DNA of 39,879 nt from an uncultured cyanobacterium. GTDB lineage: Bacteria > Cyanobacteriota > Cyanobacteriia > PCC-6307 > Cyanobiaceae. The notes under the pieces were generated by a model. The model was given only the letters and a program-made list of their open reading frames with translations, ran no database searches and had not been told where the DNA came from. Made by a program: the position numbers and the translations under genes. The stretch is taken from contig CAIOGZ010000091.1 in assembly GCA_903858015.1 (NCBI GenBank), positions 1 to 39,879 on the forward strand, written 5' to 3'. Position 1 is the first letter of the stretch. Every line of letters starts with the position of its first letter. Positions 8,001 through 16,628 of this stretch are shown here, piece after piece.

Positions 8001-8896
8001 TGTACACCCGCCGCTACGGCCTGATCCGCACCCTCGCCCCCCTGCATGTGGGCGCCTCCGAAGGTGAAGAATCCGGCAACCTCAACCTCATCTTCCGCGA
8101 TCCCTTCACCCAGACCGGCATTATTCCGGGCAGTTCCATTCGCGGCCGCTTTCGGGCCGATGCCAGAGACTCCCAGACTGAGAGAGACACCATCGACGCA
8201 TGGTATGGCAACAGTTTTAACGACAAGAGGAAAAACGCTGCAGGTGAAGAAAAGGCCTTCATCAAGGAAGGGGCTGTCAAATTCGAATACGCATCATTGC
8301 TTTGGTTACCGGTCTTCTGCCCGGGACAGCCGGTGGTGTGGGTGAGCTGCCCGAGGCTGTTGAAAAGATATGCGGCCTGTGCAAATCTTGATCTGGCATT
8401 GCCAGATGCCTATACCTGTAGCACAAACCTTCGTGCCAGAACCCAGGCGCAAGTTGGAGAAGCCAATCCGCAACGCACCTTGTTCTTCAATCTTGGCTTT
8501 ATGGAGGTTACTCCTACCCCCGGCCTTGAACACTGGGTTCCTCAGCCACTGACATCAGAGAACATGGACGATCAACTTGTGGTGGTCAGCGATGCTGACA
8601 TCGGCATGATTCATGACATGGCCCTCTTTCGACAAAGCCGCGTCAAGCTAGAGGACACCATGAAAAAAGCATCTGATGGCTCTTTTTTCAATGTCGAAGC
8701 CCTACCGGAGGGAAGTATACTGGTCTTTCCAGTAGCCGAAAAGTATCAGCAAGCCACACATTGGCGTCCATTCAAGAATCAACAATCGCAGGATCTCTAT
8801 TTCGGCGGCCTGGAAAGTGTGGGCTACGGGCGTTGCCGCGTGACCCTGATGCCAACGGATGCCGTTAATCAGTCCGAAGCCTTGGGGGTGGTCTGA
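8000..8896 (+). CDS. cmr4: Cmr4 (Cas7-like backbone subunit)
   Basis: Cmr4 forms the repeated backbone along the crRNA and carries the target-RNA cleavage activity of type III-B complexes. This 298-residue protein has the family start (YTRRYGLIRTLAPLHVGASEG), the RAMP signature GIIPGSSIRGRFRADA at about residues 40-54, and the C-terminal glycine-rich piece FGGLESVGYGRCRV. The Cas7 catalytic Asp normally sits early in the protein, near the thumb region; Asp residues are present (NLIFRDPF, RADARD) but I cannot assign one safely. Start and stop share single bases with cmr3 and cmr5 (TGATG). Base composition changes inside the gene near 8165, from about 62% to about 50% GC, while the reading frame and domain continue unbroken. 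Confidence 0.92.
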   Translation: MYTRRYGLIRTLAPLHVGASEGEESGNLNLIFRDPFTQTGIIPGSSIRGRFRADARDSQTERDTIDAWYGNSFNDKRKNAAGEEKAFIKEGAVKFEYASLLWLPVFCPGQPVVWVSCPRLLKRYAACANLDLALPDAYTCSTNLRARTQAQVGEANPQRTLFFNLGFMEVTPTPGLEHWVPQPLTSENMDDQLVVVSDADIGMIHDMALFRQSRVKLEDTMKKASDGSFFNVEALPEGSILVFPVAEKYQQATHWRPFKNQQSQDLYFGGLESVGYGRCRVTLMPTDAVNQSEALGVV

Positions 8897-9363
8897 TGGC
8901 TTGGCATCCTTTTAATCTTGATCAAAGAGCCCATAAGATTGTGCTTCGGGCCCGTGAGCGCGATCCGGACAGCCTCAATCAGGCCTACAAGATGCGAGCC
9001 ACATGCGCTTATGGCTTGGAGCGATTTTGGGGCGAGCATCTGCGGCTTAAGCGCATCGAACCCAAGAAGGCTGATTTCGTCAAGGAGACATGGGCCGAAT
9101 TTGTGGAGATCATGCAGCAATCCAGACCAGATCTGGTCATTCCAGCTGCTGTTTTGAACAATTTAGAATCCGAAAGAATTATCAAAGCCGAAGCATCCAA
9201 GTTCTGGAGGATCAAAACGTCTGATCAACAGGAGTGCTTGACGGTGCTTGTAGCGCTCTGTGACGCCATCGTCTGGTGGACACAGCGACTCAAGCCCAAA
9301 AGCAGTTCTCGCCCTACGCAAGACGAGGATGAAGCCATAGCGGATGAGGATACAGCGCAATGA
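8896..9363 (+). CDS. cmr5: Cmr5 (small subunit, Cas11)
   Basis: Cmr5 is the small helical subunit that forms the second filament of the complex and contacts target RNA. The 155-residue product is all-helical in character, with the family-like opening FNLDQRAHKIVLRARER and YKMRATCAYGLERFW, and a later helical block around CLTVLVALCDAIVWWTQRL. The C-terminal tail (DEDEAIADEDTAQ) is strongly acidic, which is not a usual feature. Start shares one base with the cmr4 stop. A 49-bp gap follows, the only break in tight coupling within this part of the operon. The call rests on size, helical pattern and position between cmr4 and the Cmr6-like gene. Confidence 0.85.
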   Translation: MAWHPFNLDQRAHKIVLRARERDPDSLNQAYKMRATCAYGLERFWGEHLRLKRIEPKKADFVKETWAEFVEIMQQSRPDLVIPAAVLNNLESERIIKAEASKFWRIKTSDQQECLTVLVALCDAIVWWTQRLKPKSSSRPTQDEDEAIADEDTAQ

Positions 9364-9412
9364 AAGCACCAAGCAGCTTTAGGTTTAATGCCAATTTACA
9401 CAGTAGATTAAC

Positions 9413-11617
9413 GTGACCATCTACGTTGGAAATCTCTCCTATCAAGCGTCCGAGCGTGAGATCCGGAGTCTTTTTATGAATTATGGAAGAGTTGAAGCCT
9501 GCACGCTTCCACTCGACAGAGAAACTGGCAAATTCAAAGGACATGCATTTGTAACTCTCAGCTCAATCGAAGAAGAGAAAGTGGCTATCGAGGCCTTAGA
9601 CGGCTTCTCGTTTTTTGATCGGCCACTCCGTGTGAATTCATACACGCGAAAGCAAGTGGCTCAGCCAATCCGTAAACGAGAGCAATCTATTCAAGTCAAT
9701 CGGGCTGTTTTAGTTGACACAGCTGATCTTGTCGATGCCCAAAGGAGCGACCATATTCCAATGGAGTATCGAGCACAGGTTTCAGGTCGCTCTCAGAGGC
9801 AATACACAGGAAAGGACAAATCTGACAGAGATAAACCTTTGGATAGCCAGACTTTTGTGGACGAATGGCTATCGGCGACAAACAGCAGACATCCGTACAA
9901 TAATGAACTAGCTTGTAATCCCGATTACTCAGGCTCTGTTAATGGCAGGCCTGATGCCAATGCGTTGATCAACCACATACAAGTAGAAGCTGCTGTTGGC
10001 TGGAGATTGATTACAAACAGTGGAATTGACGATGGATTTATCCGCCCAGTAATCGGACCCGGTGGCTGGCCATTGATTCCAGGTAGTAGCGTGAAGGGAT
10101 TGTTCAGGCGAGCTTGCCTAAATGAGGATGATCTTGAACGCTGGTGTGGTGTGGTATCTCCAGACAAAGAAACCACACCTGGCATCCTGAGGTTCCATGG
10201 CGCTTGGCCCAAAGATGCCAACTGGAAAACAACGATGCTGGATGTTGCTCATCCACAACAGAACTGGCAGGTTGGATTTAATAATGGCGACGACAAGCAC
10301 AATGCCTATGCAGTGATCAGCCTGCTGAAGCCCAAGCTAGTTCTAGCGATCAGCAGTTCCCGTGGCTTGCCTCGGGATGAATGGGAAAGGATTCATATCA
10401 CGTTATTCAACGCCTTAAAGAATGGAATTGGTGGACGAACTGCAGCAGGGTATGGGTTGCCCGCCATGTCAAAGGTGCTAGATCAAAACTCTCTAAATAA
10501 TGTTTTTCTATCACTTGGGTTGCTTGGACAGGGCCCGGCATCGAAGCTTCTTGATCGTACGACTGAGTTCAGGCCGACAATCTTTAGAGGATCAATCCGT
10601 AGCATGGCCTTACGCCTCTTTGGTGGCCTGACAGATGCAGAAAGAGCCGAAGCTGCAGTTAAGGAGCTCTTTGGAGGATTTGGAGAAAGGCAATCGATAC
10701 TTGGTTTGCTTACATGTGACTTTCTTCACGATACTGCTCCCTCTTTTAACAGACGTGGCGATACGGATTACTGTTGTTGCTATGGCACGCTCGTTTGGCG
10801 TCTAGCAGCATCGGCGAATGATCTTCCACCCGAAAGGATCCAAGCCCTGCATGAGCTACTGGCCTACCTTCATGCATTGGTTATGGCTTTGGGTGGTTTT
10901 GGTCCTGGCTGGCGTAGGCCTGATCACTCCTTCTTTCATAAAAGTTATACCACTCGCCATATCGGCTGCCATTGGCAATGGGCAAAGCCCCAGGATTGGG
11001 CCAATTTCATCCCTGCCGATGCTCAAGCTGTCAAGGATTTGATTGATAGCGCTCGCCGGTGTGCAGCTAACTGGCTTGGTGTGCCTGTCGAGTGTATGGA
11101 TTCCTCCGTTGCTCCTTGGCGAGAAATCATTCATCCTTCGAAAATGGTTGTCTGGAGTCGGAAGGTATCGAATAGAGGCGGTGCTACCGCGATCAGATGG
11201 ACCCATCAACCAACTAGGCAAGAGATTGAGCAACCAGCCCAGGGCAGCTTGGCTCGGAATCGTCGAAGACCAACCGATCTTCGAGATACAAGCCTTGGAG
11301 GCCTCTGTTGGGTCCCCAATACAAATCCCCAAAACCACCGAGCCGGGCATTGGACCATGAAGGTTGGCAGGTGCTGGATCAGGATGCTACCAATACCAGC
11401 AACGGGAGAGGATCAAGAACTAAGCTATTCCTCGATGGAAACCTTCCCGTCAGAAGGACCATACCTTGAGGTTCTTACTTGCTTCCCAATTCTTGCTGGA
11501 GCAAATGAGCCACCATCACATAGGCAGTTCATCCAGGCTATGGATAACGGTGGAAACTGTGGATTTAAGCGTATCTGGGGTGAGATCAAGGCCATAGACG
11601 AGACGCCAGATCCATGA
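9413..11617 (+). CDS. RRM-Cmr6-Cmr1-like RAMP fusion protein
   Basis: This 734-residue protein combines domains normally encoded apart. Residues 1-80 form an RNA recognition motif like the small cyanobacterial Rbp proteins: RNP2 is IYVGNL (3-8) and RNP1 is KGHAFVTL (42-49), with His where an aromatic is usual at the third place. A polar linker runs to about 145. Residues about 180-350 are a Cmr6-like RAMP with GWPLIPGSSVKGLFRRAC (218-235) and GIGGRTAAGYG (338-348). Residues 386 onward contain a second RAMP-like block, FRGSIRSMALRLFGGL followed by ELFGGFGERQSILG, which resembles Cmr1. The operon lacks a separate cmr1, so the fusion may supply both subunits. The GTG start at 9413 is chosen because it begins the RRM exactly as stand-alone Rbp proteins begin. 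Its stop overlaps the next start (ATGA). GC is only about 47%. The RRM and first RAMP are clear; the Cmr1 assignment is less sure. Confidence 0.85.
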   Translation: MTIYVGNLSYQASEREIRSLFMNYGRVEACTLPLDRETGKFKGHAFVTLSSIEEEKVAIEALDGFSFFDRPLRVNSYTRKQVAQPIRKREQSIQVNRAVLVDTADLVDAQRSDHIPMEYRAQVSGRSQRQYTGKDKSDRDKPLDSQTFVDEWLSATNSRHPYNNELACNPDYSGSVNGRPDANALINHIQVEAAVGWRLITNSGIDDGFIRPVIGPGGWPLIPGSSVKGLFRRACLNEDDLERWCGVVSPDKETTPGILRFHGAWPKDANWKTTMLDVAHPQQNWQVGFNNGDDKHNAYAVISLLKPKLVLAISSSRGLPRDEWERIHITLFNALKNGIGGRTAAGYGLPAMSKVLDQNSLNNVFLSLGLLGQGPASKLLDRTTEFRPTIFRGSIRSMALRLFGGLTDAERAEAAVKELFGGFGERQSILGLLTCDFLHDTAPSFNRRGDTDYCCCYGTLVWRLAASANDLPPERIQALHELLAYLHALVMALGGFGPGWRRPDHSFFHKSYTTRHIGCHWQWAKPQDWANFIPADAQAVKDLIDSARRCAANWLGVPVECMDSSVAPWREIIHPSKMVVWSRKVSNRGGATAIRWTHQPTRQEIEQPAQGSLARNRRRPTDLRDTSLGGLCWVPNTNPQNHRAGHWTMKVGRCWIRMLPIPATGEDQELSYSSMETFPSEGPYLEVLTCFPILAGANEPPSHRQFIQAMDNGGNCGFKRIWGEIKAIDETPDP

Positions 11618-12402
11618 ACCCCAACAAACGCTCCTCCGAAACAGAAGGCCACCAATTTCTCGGTCGGGCCTTGGCCATGGAGCAGAAGGTTCTTGCCCAG
11701 CAACTGGAGCTCTCAAAGCATTCCATCACCCACAATGGCAGGATGGGGGAAGTTAATGAGCAGTTGTTTATTGATGTGCTCAGGCGTTATCTACCTCGGC
11801 GCTATGGGGTTGAGCAAGGTATCGTGATTGATAGCAAAGGCAGCACCAGTGATCAGATCGATATCGTGATCTATGACCCGCAATACACACCACCTTTGCT
11901 CAAGCAGATGTCACATCGCTATATTCTGGCAGAAGCGGTATATGGCGTGTTGGAGGTGAAGCCAGCTCTCAATCGTGACTACCTAATCTATGCTGCAAAT
12001 AAGGCAGAATCCGTGCGCAAACTGGAGCGAACTAGTGTGCCGATTCCCCATGCAGGTGGTGTCTACGATGCCAAACCGCTGTTCCCAATCATCGCGGGGA
12101 TCGTGGGTATTCGTTCGAAGTGGAACGATGGCCTTGATAGTCGCCACTTCCACCAAACCATCAACCAGCTGCTGGGCGATCAGACCCTTACCCTAGGCTT
12201 GGCAATGGCGGATCGAGCCTTTGAACGCTCCTATGCCACCTTCGATAAAACGATGACCCATGACGCTCTCAAGTTCAGCCCGGCGGAGAACTCCCTCGCC
12301 TGGTTTCTGTTCACCCTGCTGAAGCGCCTGCAGGATCTTGGCACCTGCCCCGCAGTCGATTGGCTTCGCTACCGCGATGTGTTAGCCCCCGAAGCAAATT
12401 GA
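11614..12402 (+). CDS. DUF6602 protein, PD-(D/E)XK nuclease-like
   Basis: The 262-residue protein fits DUF6602: SITHNGRMGEVNEQLF, then YLPRRYGVEQGIVIDSKG, then DQIDIVIYDPQ and VYGVLEVKPAL. The latter two form a plausible PD-(D/E)XK core with Glu46, Asp83 and Glu114-x-Lys116, so a metal-dependent nuclease is likely; activity is inferred, not known. Its ATG lies inside the stop region of the RAMP fusion (ATGA at 11614-11617), making it the last gene of the type III operon and suggesting a role in the same defence. I see no CARF or SAVED domain in it, so how it would be switched on is unclear. GC rises from about 48% early in the gene to about 60% at its end. Confidence 0.75.
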   Translation: MNPNKRSSETEGHQFLGRALAMEQKVLAQQLELSKHSITHNGRMGEVNEQLFIDVLRRYLPRRYGVEQGIVIDSKGSTSDQIDIVIYDPQYTPPLLKQMSHRYILAEAVYGVLEVKPALNRDYLIYAANKAESVRKLERTSVPIPHAGGVYDAKPLFPIIAGIVGIRSKWNDGLDSRHFHQTINQLLGDQTLTLGLAMADRAFERSYATFDKTMTHDALKFSPAENSLAWFLFTLLKRLQDLGTCPAVDWLRYRDVLAPEAN

Positions 12403-12542
12403 GCCGTTCATTTTGCACGAGATGTTCATGCTCCAGAATGCTCGCAGCCCTATGCTCACCCTGCAGCAAGCCACCGCAGATGGCCTCGGCCGCTCCTTTT
12501 TAGGCGTGTAAGTTCGGTTGATAACAAAACACAGCTGGAAAC

Positions 12543-15500
12543 TCAGCCCTGGCTAACCCCCTCAATCCGATCTTCAATGTCCTGATAAATCTGCTGCAGC
12601 TGGGCGATGTTCTCGTCTGAGGTTTCCCAGTAGCCACGGCCATTCACCTCCAGCAGGGTGCCCACGATGCGGCGGAAGCTGTGGGGGTTGAGCTCCATGA
12701 GGCGCTGGCGCATCTCGGGGTCGTTGATGAAGGTGTCGTTGGCTTCTTCGTACACGAAGTTGTCAACGGCGCCGCTGGTGGCACTCCAACCCAGGGTGAA
12801 GTTGAGCCGTTTGGCCACTTCGCGCACCCCCTCGTAGCCCGAATTGAGCATGCCCTCGTACCACTTGGGATTGAGCAGCTTGGTGCGGGAATCGAGCCGG
12901 ATCGTTTCGCTCAACGAGCGCACCTGGGCGTTGGCGGTGGTGGTGTCGGCGATGTAACTGGTGGGCGCCTTGCCGTCGTCGCGCAGACCCGCGATCAGCT
13001 TGGTGGGGTCGGAGTCGAAATAGTGGCTCACATCGGTGAGCGAGATCTCGGCTGAATCGAGGTTCTGGAAGGTGACATCGGCGGTTTTCATCGCCGATTC
13101 AAACACTTCGCGGTTTTGATTCATCTCGCCGGGGTTGTCGGCGTTGAACGCAAATGTTTTGCGGGAGAGATACATCTCCTGCAGCTCCCCTTCCTCTTCC
13201 CAGGTGCTGTTCTCCACCGCCAGGTTCACATTGGAGGAATAGCTGCCACTGGCGTTGGAAAACACCCGGGTGGCGGCATCGCGCAAGGAGATGCCCTGCT
13301 CGGCGGCCTGCTCCTGGCTGTGCTTGCGCACAAAATTAAGCTCCAGCGGCTCCTCGGCCTCGGCTGCCATCTTCACCCCCTGGTCGATCAAGGCCATCTG
13401 GTTGATGAACAGATCGCGGAACACACCGCTGCAGTTCACCACCACATCAATCCGGGGCCGGCCCAGTTCTTCCAGCGAGATCAACTCCAGCTTGTTGACC
13501 CGGCCCAGGGAGTCGGCCATCGGCCGTACACCGATGAACCAGAGGATCTGGGCCAGGGATTCGCCGTAGGTTTTGATGTTGTCGGTACCCCAGAGCACGC
13601 AGGCAATCGTTTCCGGCCAGCTGCCCTGCTCGGCCTTCTGGCGCTCAATCAGCCGGTCCACTACCACCTTGGCCGCCGCAATCGCCGCCCGGGTGGGGAT
13701 CGACTGGGGATCAAGGGCGTGGATGTTCTTGCCGCTAGGCAACACGCCCGGGTTGCGGATCGGATCGCCGCCGGGCCCCGGCAGCACGTATTCGCCATCG
13801 AGGGCCCGCAGCAGGCTCTCCATCTCCATGTCGGCGCAGATCTGCTCAAGGCAGAAGCGCAGGTAGGCGAAGGTTTTATCCAGCTCACCTTGCTCCACCT
13901 CGCCAAAACCGGCGCTGCGGCAGGCGGCGAGCCAGGGGGTGGGCCACTGGAAGCCGAAGCGCTCCAGCACGTTGAAAAACCAGCTGAAGTTGCGGCGCAG
14001 GGTCACGCGGCCATCGCTGCCGGTGACCTCCTTCACCATCGCCCCCACCGCCGTGCGGCAGGTTTCGATGATCAGTTGGTTGAGCTCCACATCGGCGAGA
14101 ATGCCGGCGTCGTTGCCCTTGTAGACATCGGTGATCGTGCGGCCCCGGCTCTCGGCCAGCAGCCCCGGCAACGAGCGCAGGCCCTCCTCCTCGCGCTCCA
14201 GGGCGGCGATGTTCACCAAGGTGGCGATCGCCTCCTCGGCGGTGGGTGGCTTGCCGATCGTGTGCAGGCCGCAGGGCAGCAGCCGGCTCTCGATTTCCAT
14301 CAGCTGCCGGTACACCGCGCCCACCACGCCATCGCGGCCGTCTTGATCGAGCTCGGCGCCATCTTGATCGGGCAGAACAACGTCTTTGTCGAGGTTGCAC
14401 TGGCGCGCCGTTTCGACGATCGCATTGACGATCTGCACGCCTCTGGAGCTCTCACGCAGCTGCTGATAGCTGCCCACCAGCTCACCGAGCTCCTTGAGCC
14501 CCTTATAGAGGCCAGCATTTTCAGCCGGTGGGGTGAGGTAGCTGATCGTGGAGGCATAGCCGCGCCGTTTGGCGATCGTGGCCTCGGAAGGGTTGTTGGC
14601 GGCGTAGTAGTAAAGGTTCGGCAGGGCGCCGATCAGGGAATCGGGATAGCAGGTTTCGCTCATGCCCATCTGCTTACCGGGCATGAACTCCAGCGAACCA
14701 TGGGTGCCGAAATGGAGCACCGCATCGGCGCCCCACACCTTCTCCAGGTAGGTGTAATAGGCGGCAAAGCCGTGGTGGGGGCTGGCACTGCGCGAATAAA
14801 GCAGCCGCATCGGATCACCTTCGTAGCCGAAGGTGGGCTGCACCCCCACAAACACGTTGCCGAAGTGGCGGCCGTAGATCAGCAGGTTGGTGCCGTCGCT
14901 ATTCAAATTGCCGGGGGGCTTGCCCCAGTTCTCCTCGAGGCGCTCGGAATAGGGGGTGAGCCGCTCGTACTCAGCCACACTCATGCGGTGGGCAATCGCT
15001 AGCTCCGGCGCCCCCTGCAGCGCCTCTGGATCGGTGAGCACCGCCTCCATCAGCGCCTTGGGAGTGCGGGGCATGTCCTGCACGCTGTAGCCCTTGAGCT
15101 TCATCTCCTCCAGCACCCGGAAGATCGAGCCGAACACATCCAGGTAAGCGGCGGTGCCCACATTCCCTTTATCCGGCGGGAAGCTGAACACGGTGATCGC
15201 CAGCTTCTTCTCGGCGCGGGGCTTGATCCGCAGGGAAGCCCAACGGATCGCCCGCTCGGCGATCGCATCGACCCGGTCCTGCAGGGTGTGGGCCTTGCCG
15301 GTGGCGTCGTCGCGCCCCGAAAGCACGATCGGCTCGATGGCGCCATCGAGCTCGGGGATGGCGATCTGCAGGGCCACCTGCACCGGGTGCAGCCCCAGAT
15401 CACTCTCCTCCCATTCCTGGGTGGTCTGGAACACCAGCGGCAGGGCCACCATGTAGGGGCAGTTGAGGCGTTTGAGGGCGTCGATCGCCTTGGGGTGGTC

Positions 15501-16553
15501 CTGGCGGGCCGGACCGCCGACCAGGGCAAAGCCGGTGAGGCTCACCACCCCATCGACCAACGGCACTTCGGGGTTGAGCGGGTCGTAAAAGAAGGCATTG
15601 ACGGGCTTGGAGAAATCCAGGCCGCCGCAGAACACCGGGATCACGGTGGCGCCGCGGTATTCCAGCTCCTGGATCACCGCCACGTAGTGGGCTTCATCGC
15701 CGGTGACGATGTGGCTGCGCTGCAGCACCAGGCCGATCACCGGACCCTTGCGCGCCTTCTCGGAGAGATCACTGCGGCTGGCGCTCCAGTTGAGGTATTC
15801 CTTGAGGTCTTCGAACATCCCCGCTGCCAGGGGGTGCCAGATGCCCAGATCGGGGAACACCACCGGGTCGGCCACCTGCAGCTCGGGCCGCTCGGCATCG
15901 CTGCGCGGGAATACATATTTATCCGCCAGCATCAACAGGAAGTTGCGCAGATTGTCCGGCGTACCGCCCAGCCAGTACTGGAAGCTGAGCATGAAGGAGC
16001 GGGCATCCTGGGCCTTCTCCACCGGCAGGTACTTGAGCACCGCCGGCAGGGTGTTGAGCAGCTTGAGCATCGCGTCTTGGAAGCCGGCCGAAGAGCCGCC
16101 CTTCTCCTTGCGCTTCTTCATGAACTGGGCGATGGCGCTCTTGCTCTGGCCGAGCTGGGCCATCGAGAAGCTGCCCAGCTTGTTGAGCCGCATCACCTCC
16201 GGCATCGAGGGGAACACCACCGCTGCCTTGAGCCGGTCGCGGTGGGGCGCCACGGCCTCCACCACCTTCTGGGCCAGGTCCTCGATGAAGATCAGCGAGG
16301 CGATGAACACATCGGCCGCCGCCACATCGGCGCAGAAATCGGCGTAGTTCTGGGGGTCGCGCAGCTCCTCGATCAGGTAGCCGCTGAGTTCGATCGCCAG
16401 ACCACTGTTGTGGTCGTTGATCGCCTGGGCCGCCGTGGTCAGGGCGTTCTGGTACTGGGGCTCAAGCACCACGTACACCGCCTTCATCACGGCGCGGCCA
16501 TCGGTGCTGGCAGGGCTGACCCGGCGGTTGGCGGAGCGGACCTGCGTGAACAT
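12543..16553 (-). CDS. chlH: Magnesium chelatase subunit ChlH
   Basis: ChlH binds protoporphyrin IX and, with ChlI and ChlD, inserts magnesium in the first committed step of chlorophyll synthesis. The product has 1336 residues, normal for the cyanobacterial protein. An N-terminal DUF3479 region (about 1-195, [19 protein letters not shown]) is followed by the CobN/Mg-chelatase body, with blocks such as [19 protein letters not shown] and [21 protein letters not shown] chose [12 protein letters not shown] at 16553 because cyanobacterial homologues begin that way; another ATG lies seven codons upstream. The gene converges on the DUF6602 gene with a 140-bp gap that holds nothing I can support, and it marks the return to ordinary chromosome. 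Confidence 0.97.
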   Translation of the reverse strand: MFTQVRSANRRVSPASTDGRAVMKAVYVVLEPQYQNALTTAAQAINDHNSGLAIELSGYLIEELRDPQNYADFCADVAAADVFIASLIFIEDLAQKVVEAVAPHRDRLKAAVVFPSMPEVMRLNKLGSFSMAQLGQSKSAIAQFMKKRKEKGGSSAGFQDAMLKLLNTLPAVLKYLPVEKAQDARSFMLSFQYWLGGTPDNLRNFLLMLADKYVFPRSDAERPELQVADPVVFPDLGIWHPLAAGMFEDLKEYLNWSASRSDLSEKARKGPVIGLVLQRSHIVTGDEAHYVAVIQELEYRGATVIPVFCGGLDFSKPVNAFFYDPLNPEVPLVDGVVSLTGFALVGGPARQDHPKAIDALKRLNCPYMVALPLVFQTTQEWEESDLGLHPVQVALQIAIPELDGAIEPIVLSGRDDATGKAHTLQDRVDAIAERAIRWASLRIKPRAEKKLAITVFSFPPDKGNVGTAAYLDVFGSIFRVLEEMKLKGYSVQDMPRTPKALMEAVLTDPEALQGAPELAIAHRMSVAEYERLTPYSERLEENWGKPPGNLNSDGTNLLIYGRHFGNVFVGVQPTFGYEGDPMRLLYSRSASPHHGFAAYYTYLEKVWGADAVLHFGTHGSLEFMPGKQMGMSETCYPDSLIGALPNLYYYAANNPSEATIAKRRGYASTISYLTPPAENAGLYKGLKELGELVGSYQQLRESSRGVQIVNAIVETARQCNLDKDVVLPDQDGAELDQDGRDGVVGAVYRQLMEIESRLLPCGLHTIGKPPTAEEAIATLVNIAALEREEEGLRSLPGLLAESRGRTITDVYKGNDAGILADVELNQLIIETCRTAVGAMVKEVTGSDGRVTLRRNFSWFFNVLERFGFQWPTPWLAACRSAGFGEVEQGELDKTFAYLRFCLEQICADMEMESLLRALDGEYVLPGPGGDPIRNPGVLPSGKNIHALDPQSIPTRAAIAAAKVVVDRLIERQKAEQGSWPETIACVLWGTDNIKTYGESLAQILWFIGVRPMADSLGRVNKLELISLEELGRPRIDVVVNCSGVFRDLFINQMALIDQGVKMAAEAEEPLELNFVRKHSQEQAAEQGISLRDAATRVFSNASGSYSSNVNLAVENSTWEEEGELQEMYLSRKTFAFNADNPGEMNQNREVFESAMKTADVTFQNLDSAEISLTDVSHYFDSDPTKLIAGLRDDGKAPTSYIADTTTANAQVRSLSETIRLDSRTKLLNPKWYEGMLNSGYEGVREVAKRLNFTLGWSATSGAVDNFVYEEANDTFINDPEMRQRLMELNPHSFRRIVGTLLEVNGRGYWETSDENIAQLQQIYQDIEDRIEGVSQG

Positions 16554-16628
16554 GCGAGCGCTTGGATTGAGCAATGTGAAGGAGCCTACGAAGCGCCGCC
16601 CGCCGCTGCGACGCCAAACGCAAAGGCG

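Noticed and set aside
12422-12511. 29-codon frame between the DUF6602 gene and chlH
   Set aside because: No ribosome binding site, no known pattern, and too short to support; possibly a gene remnant but not shown.
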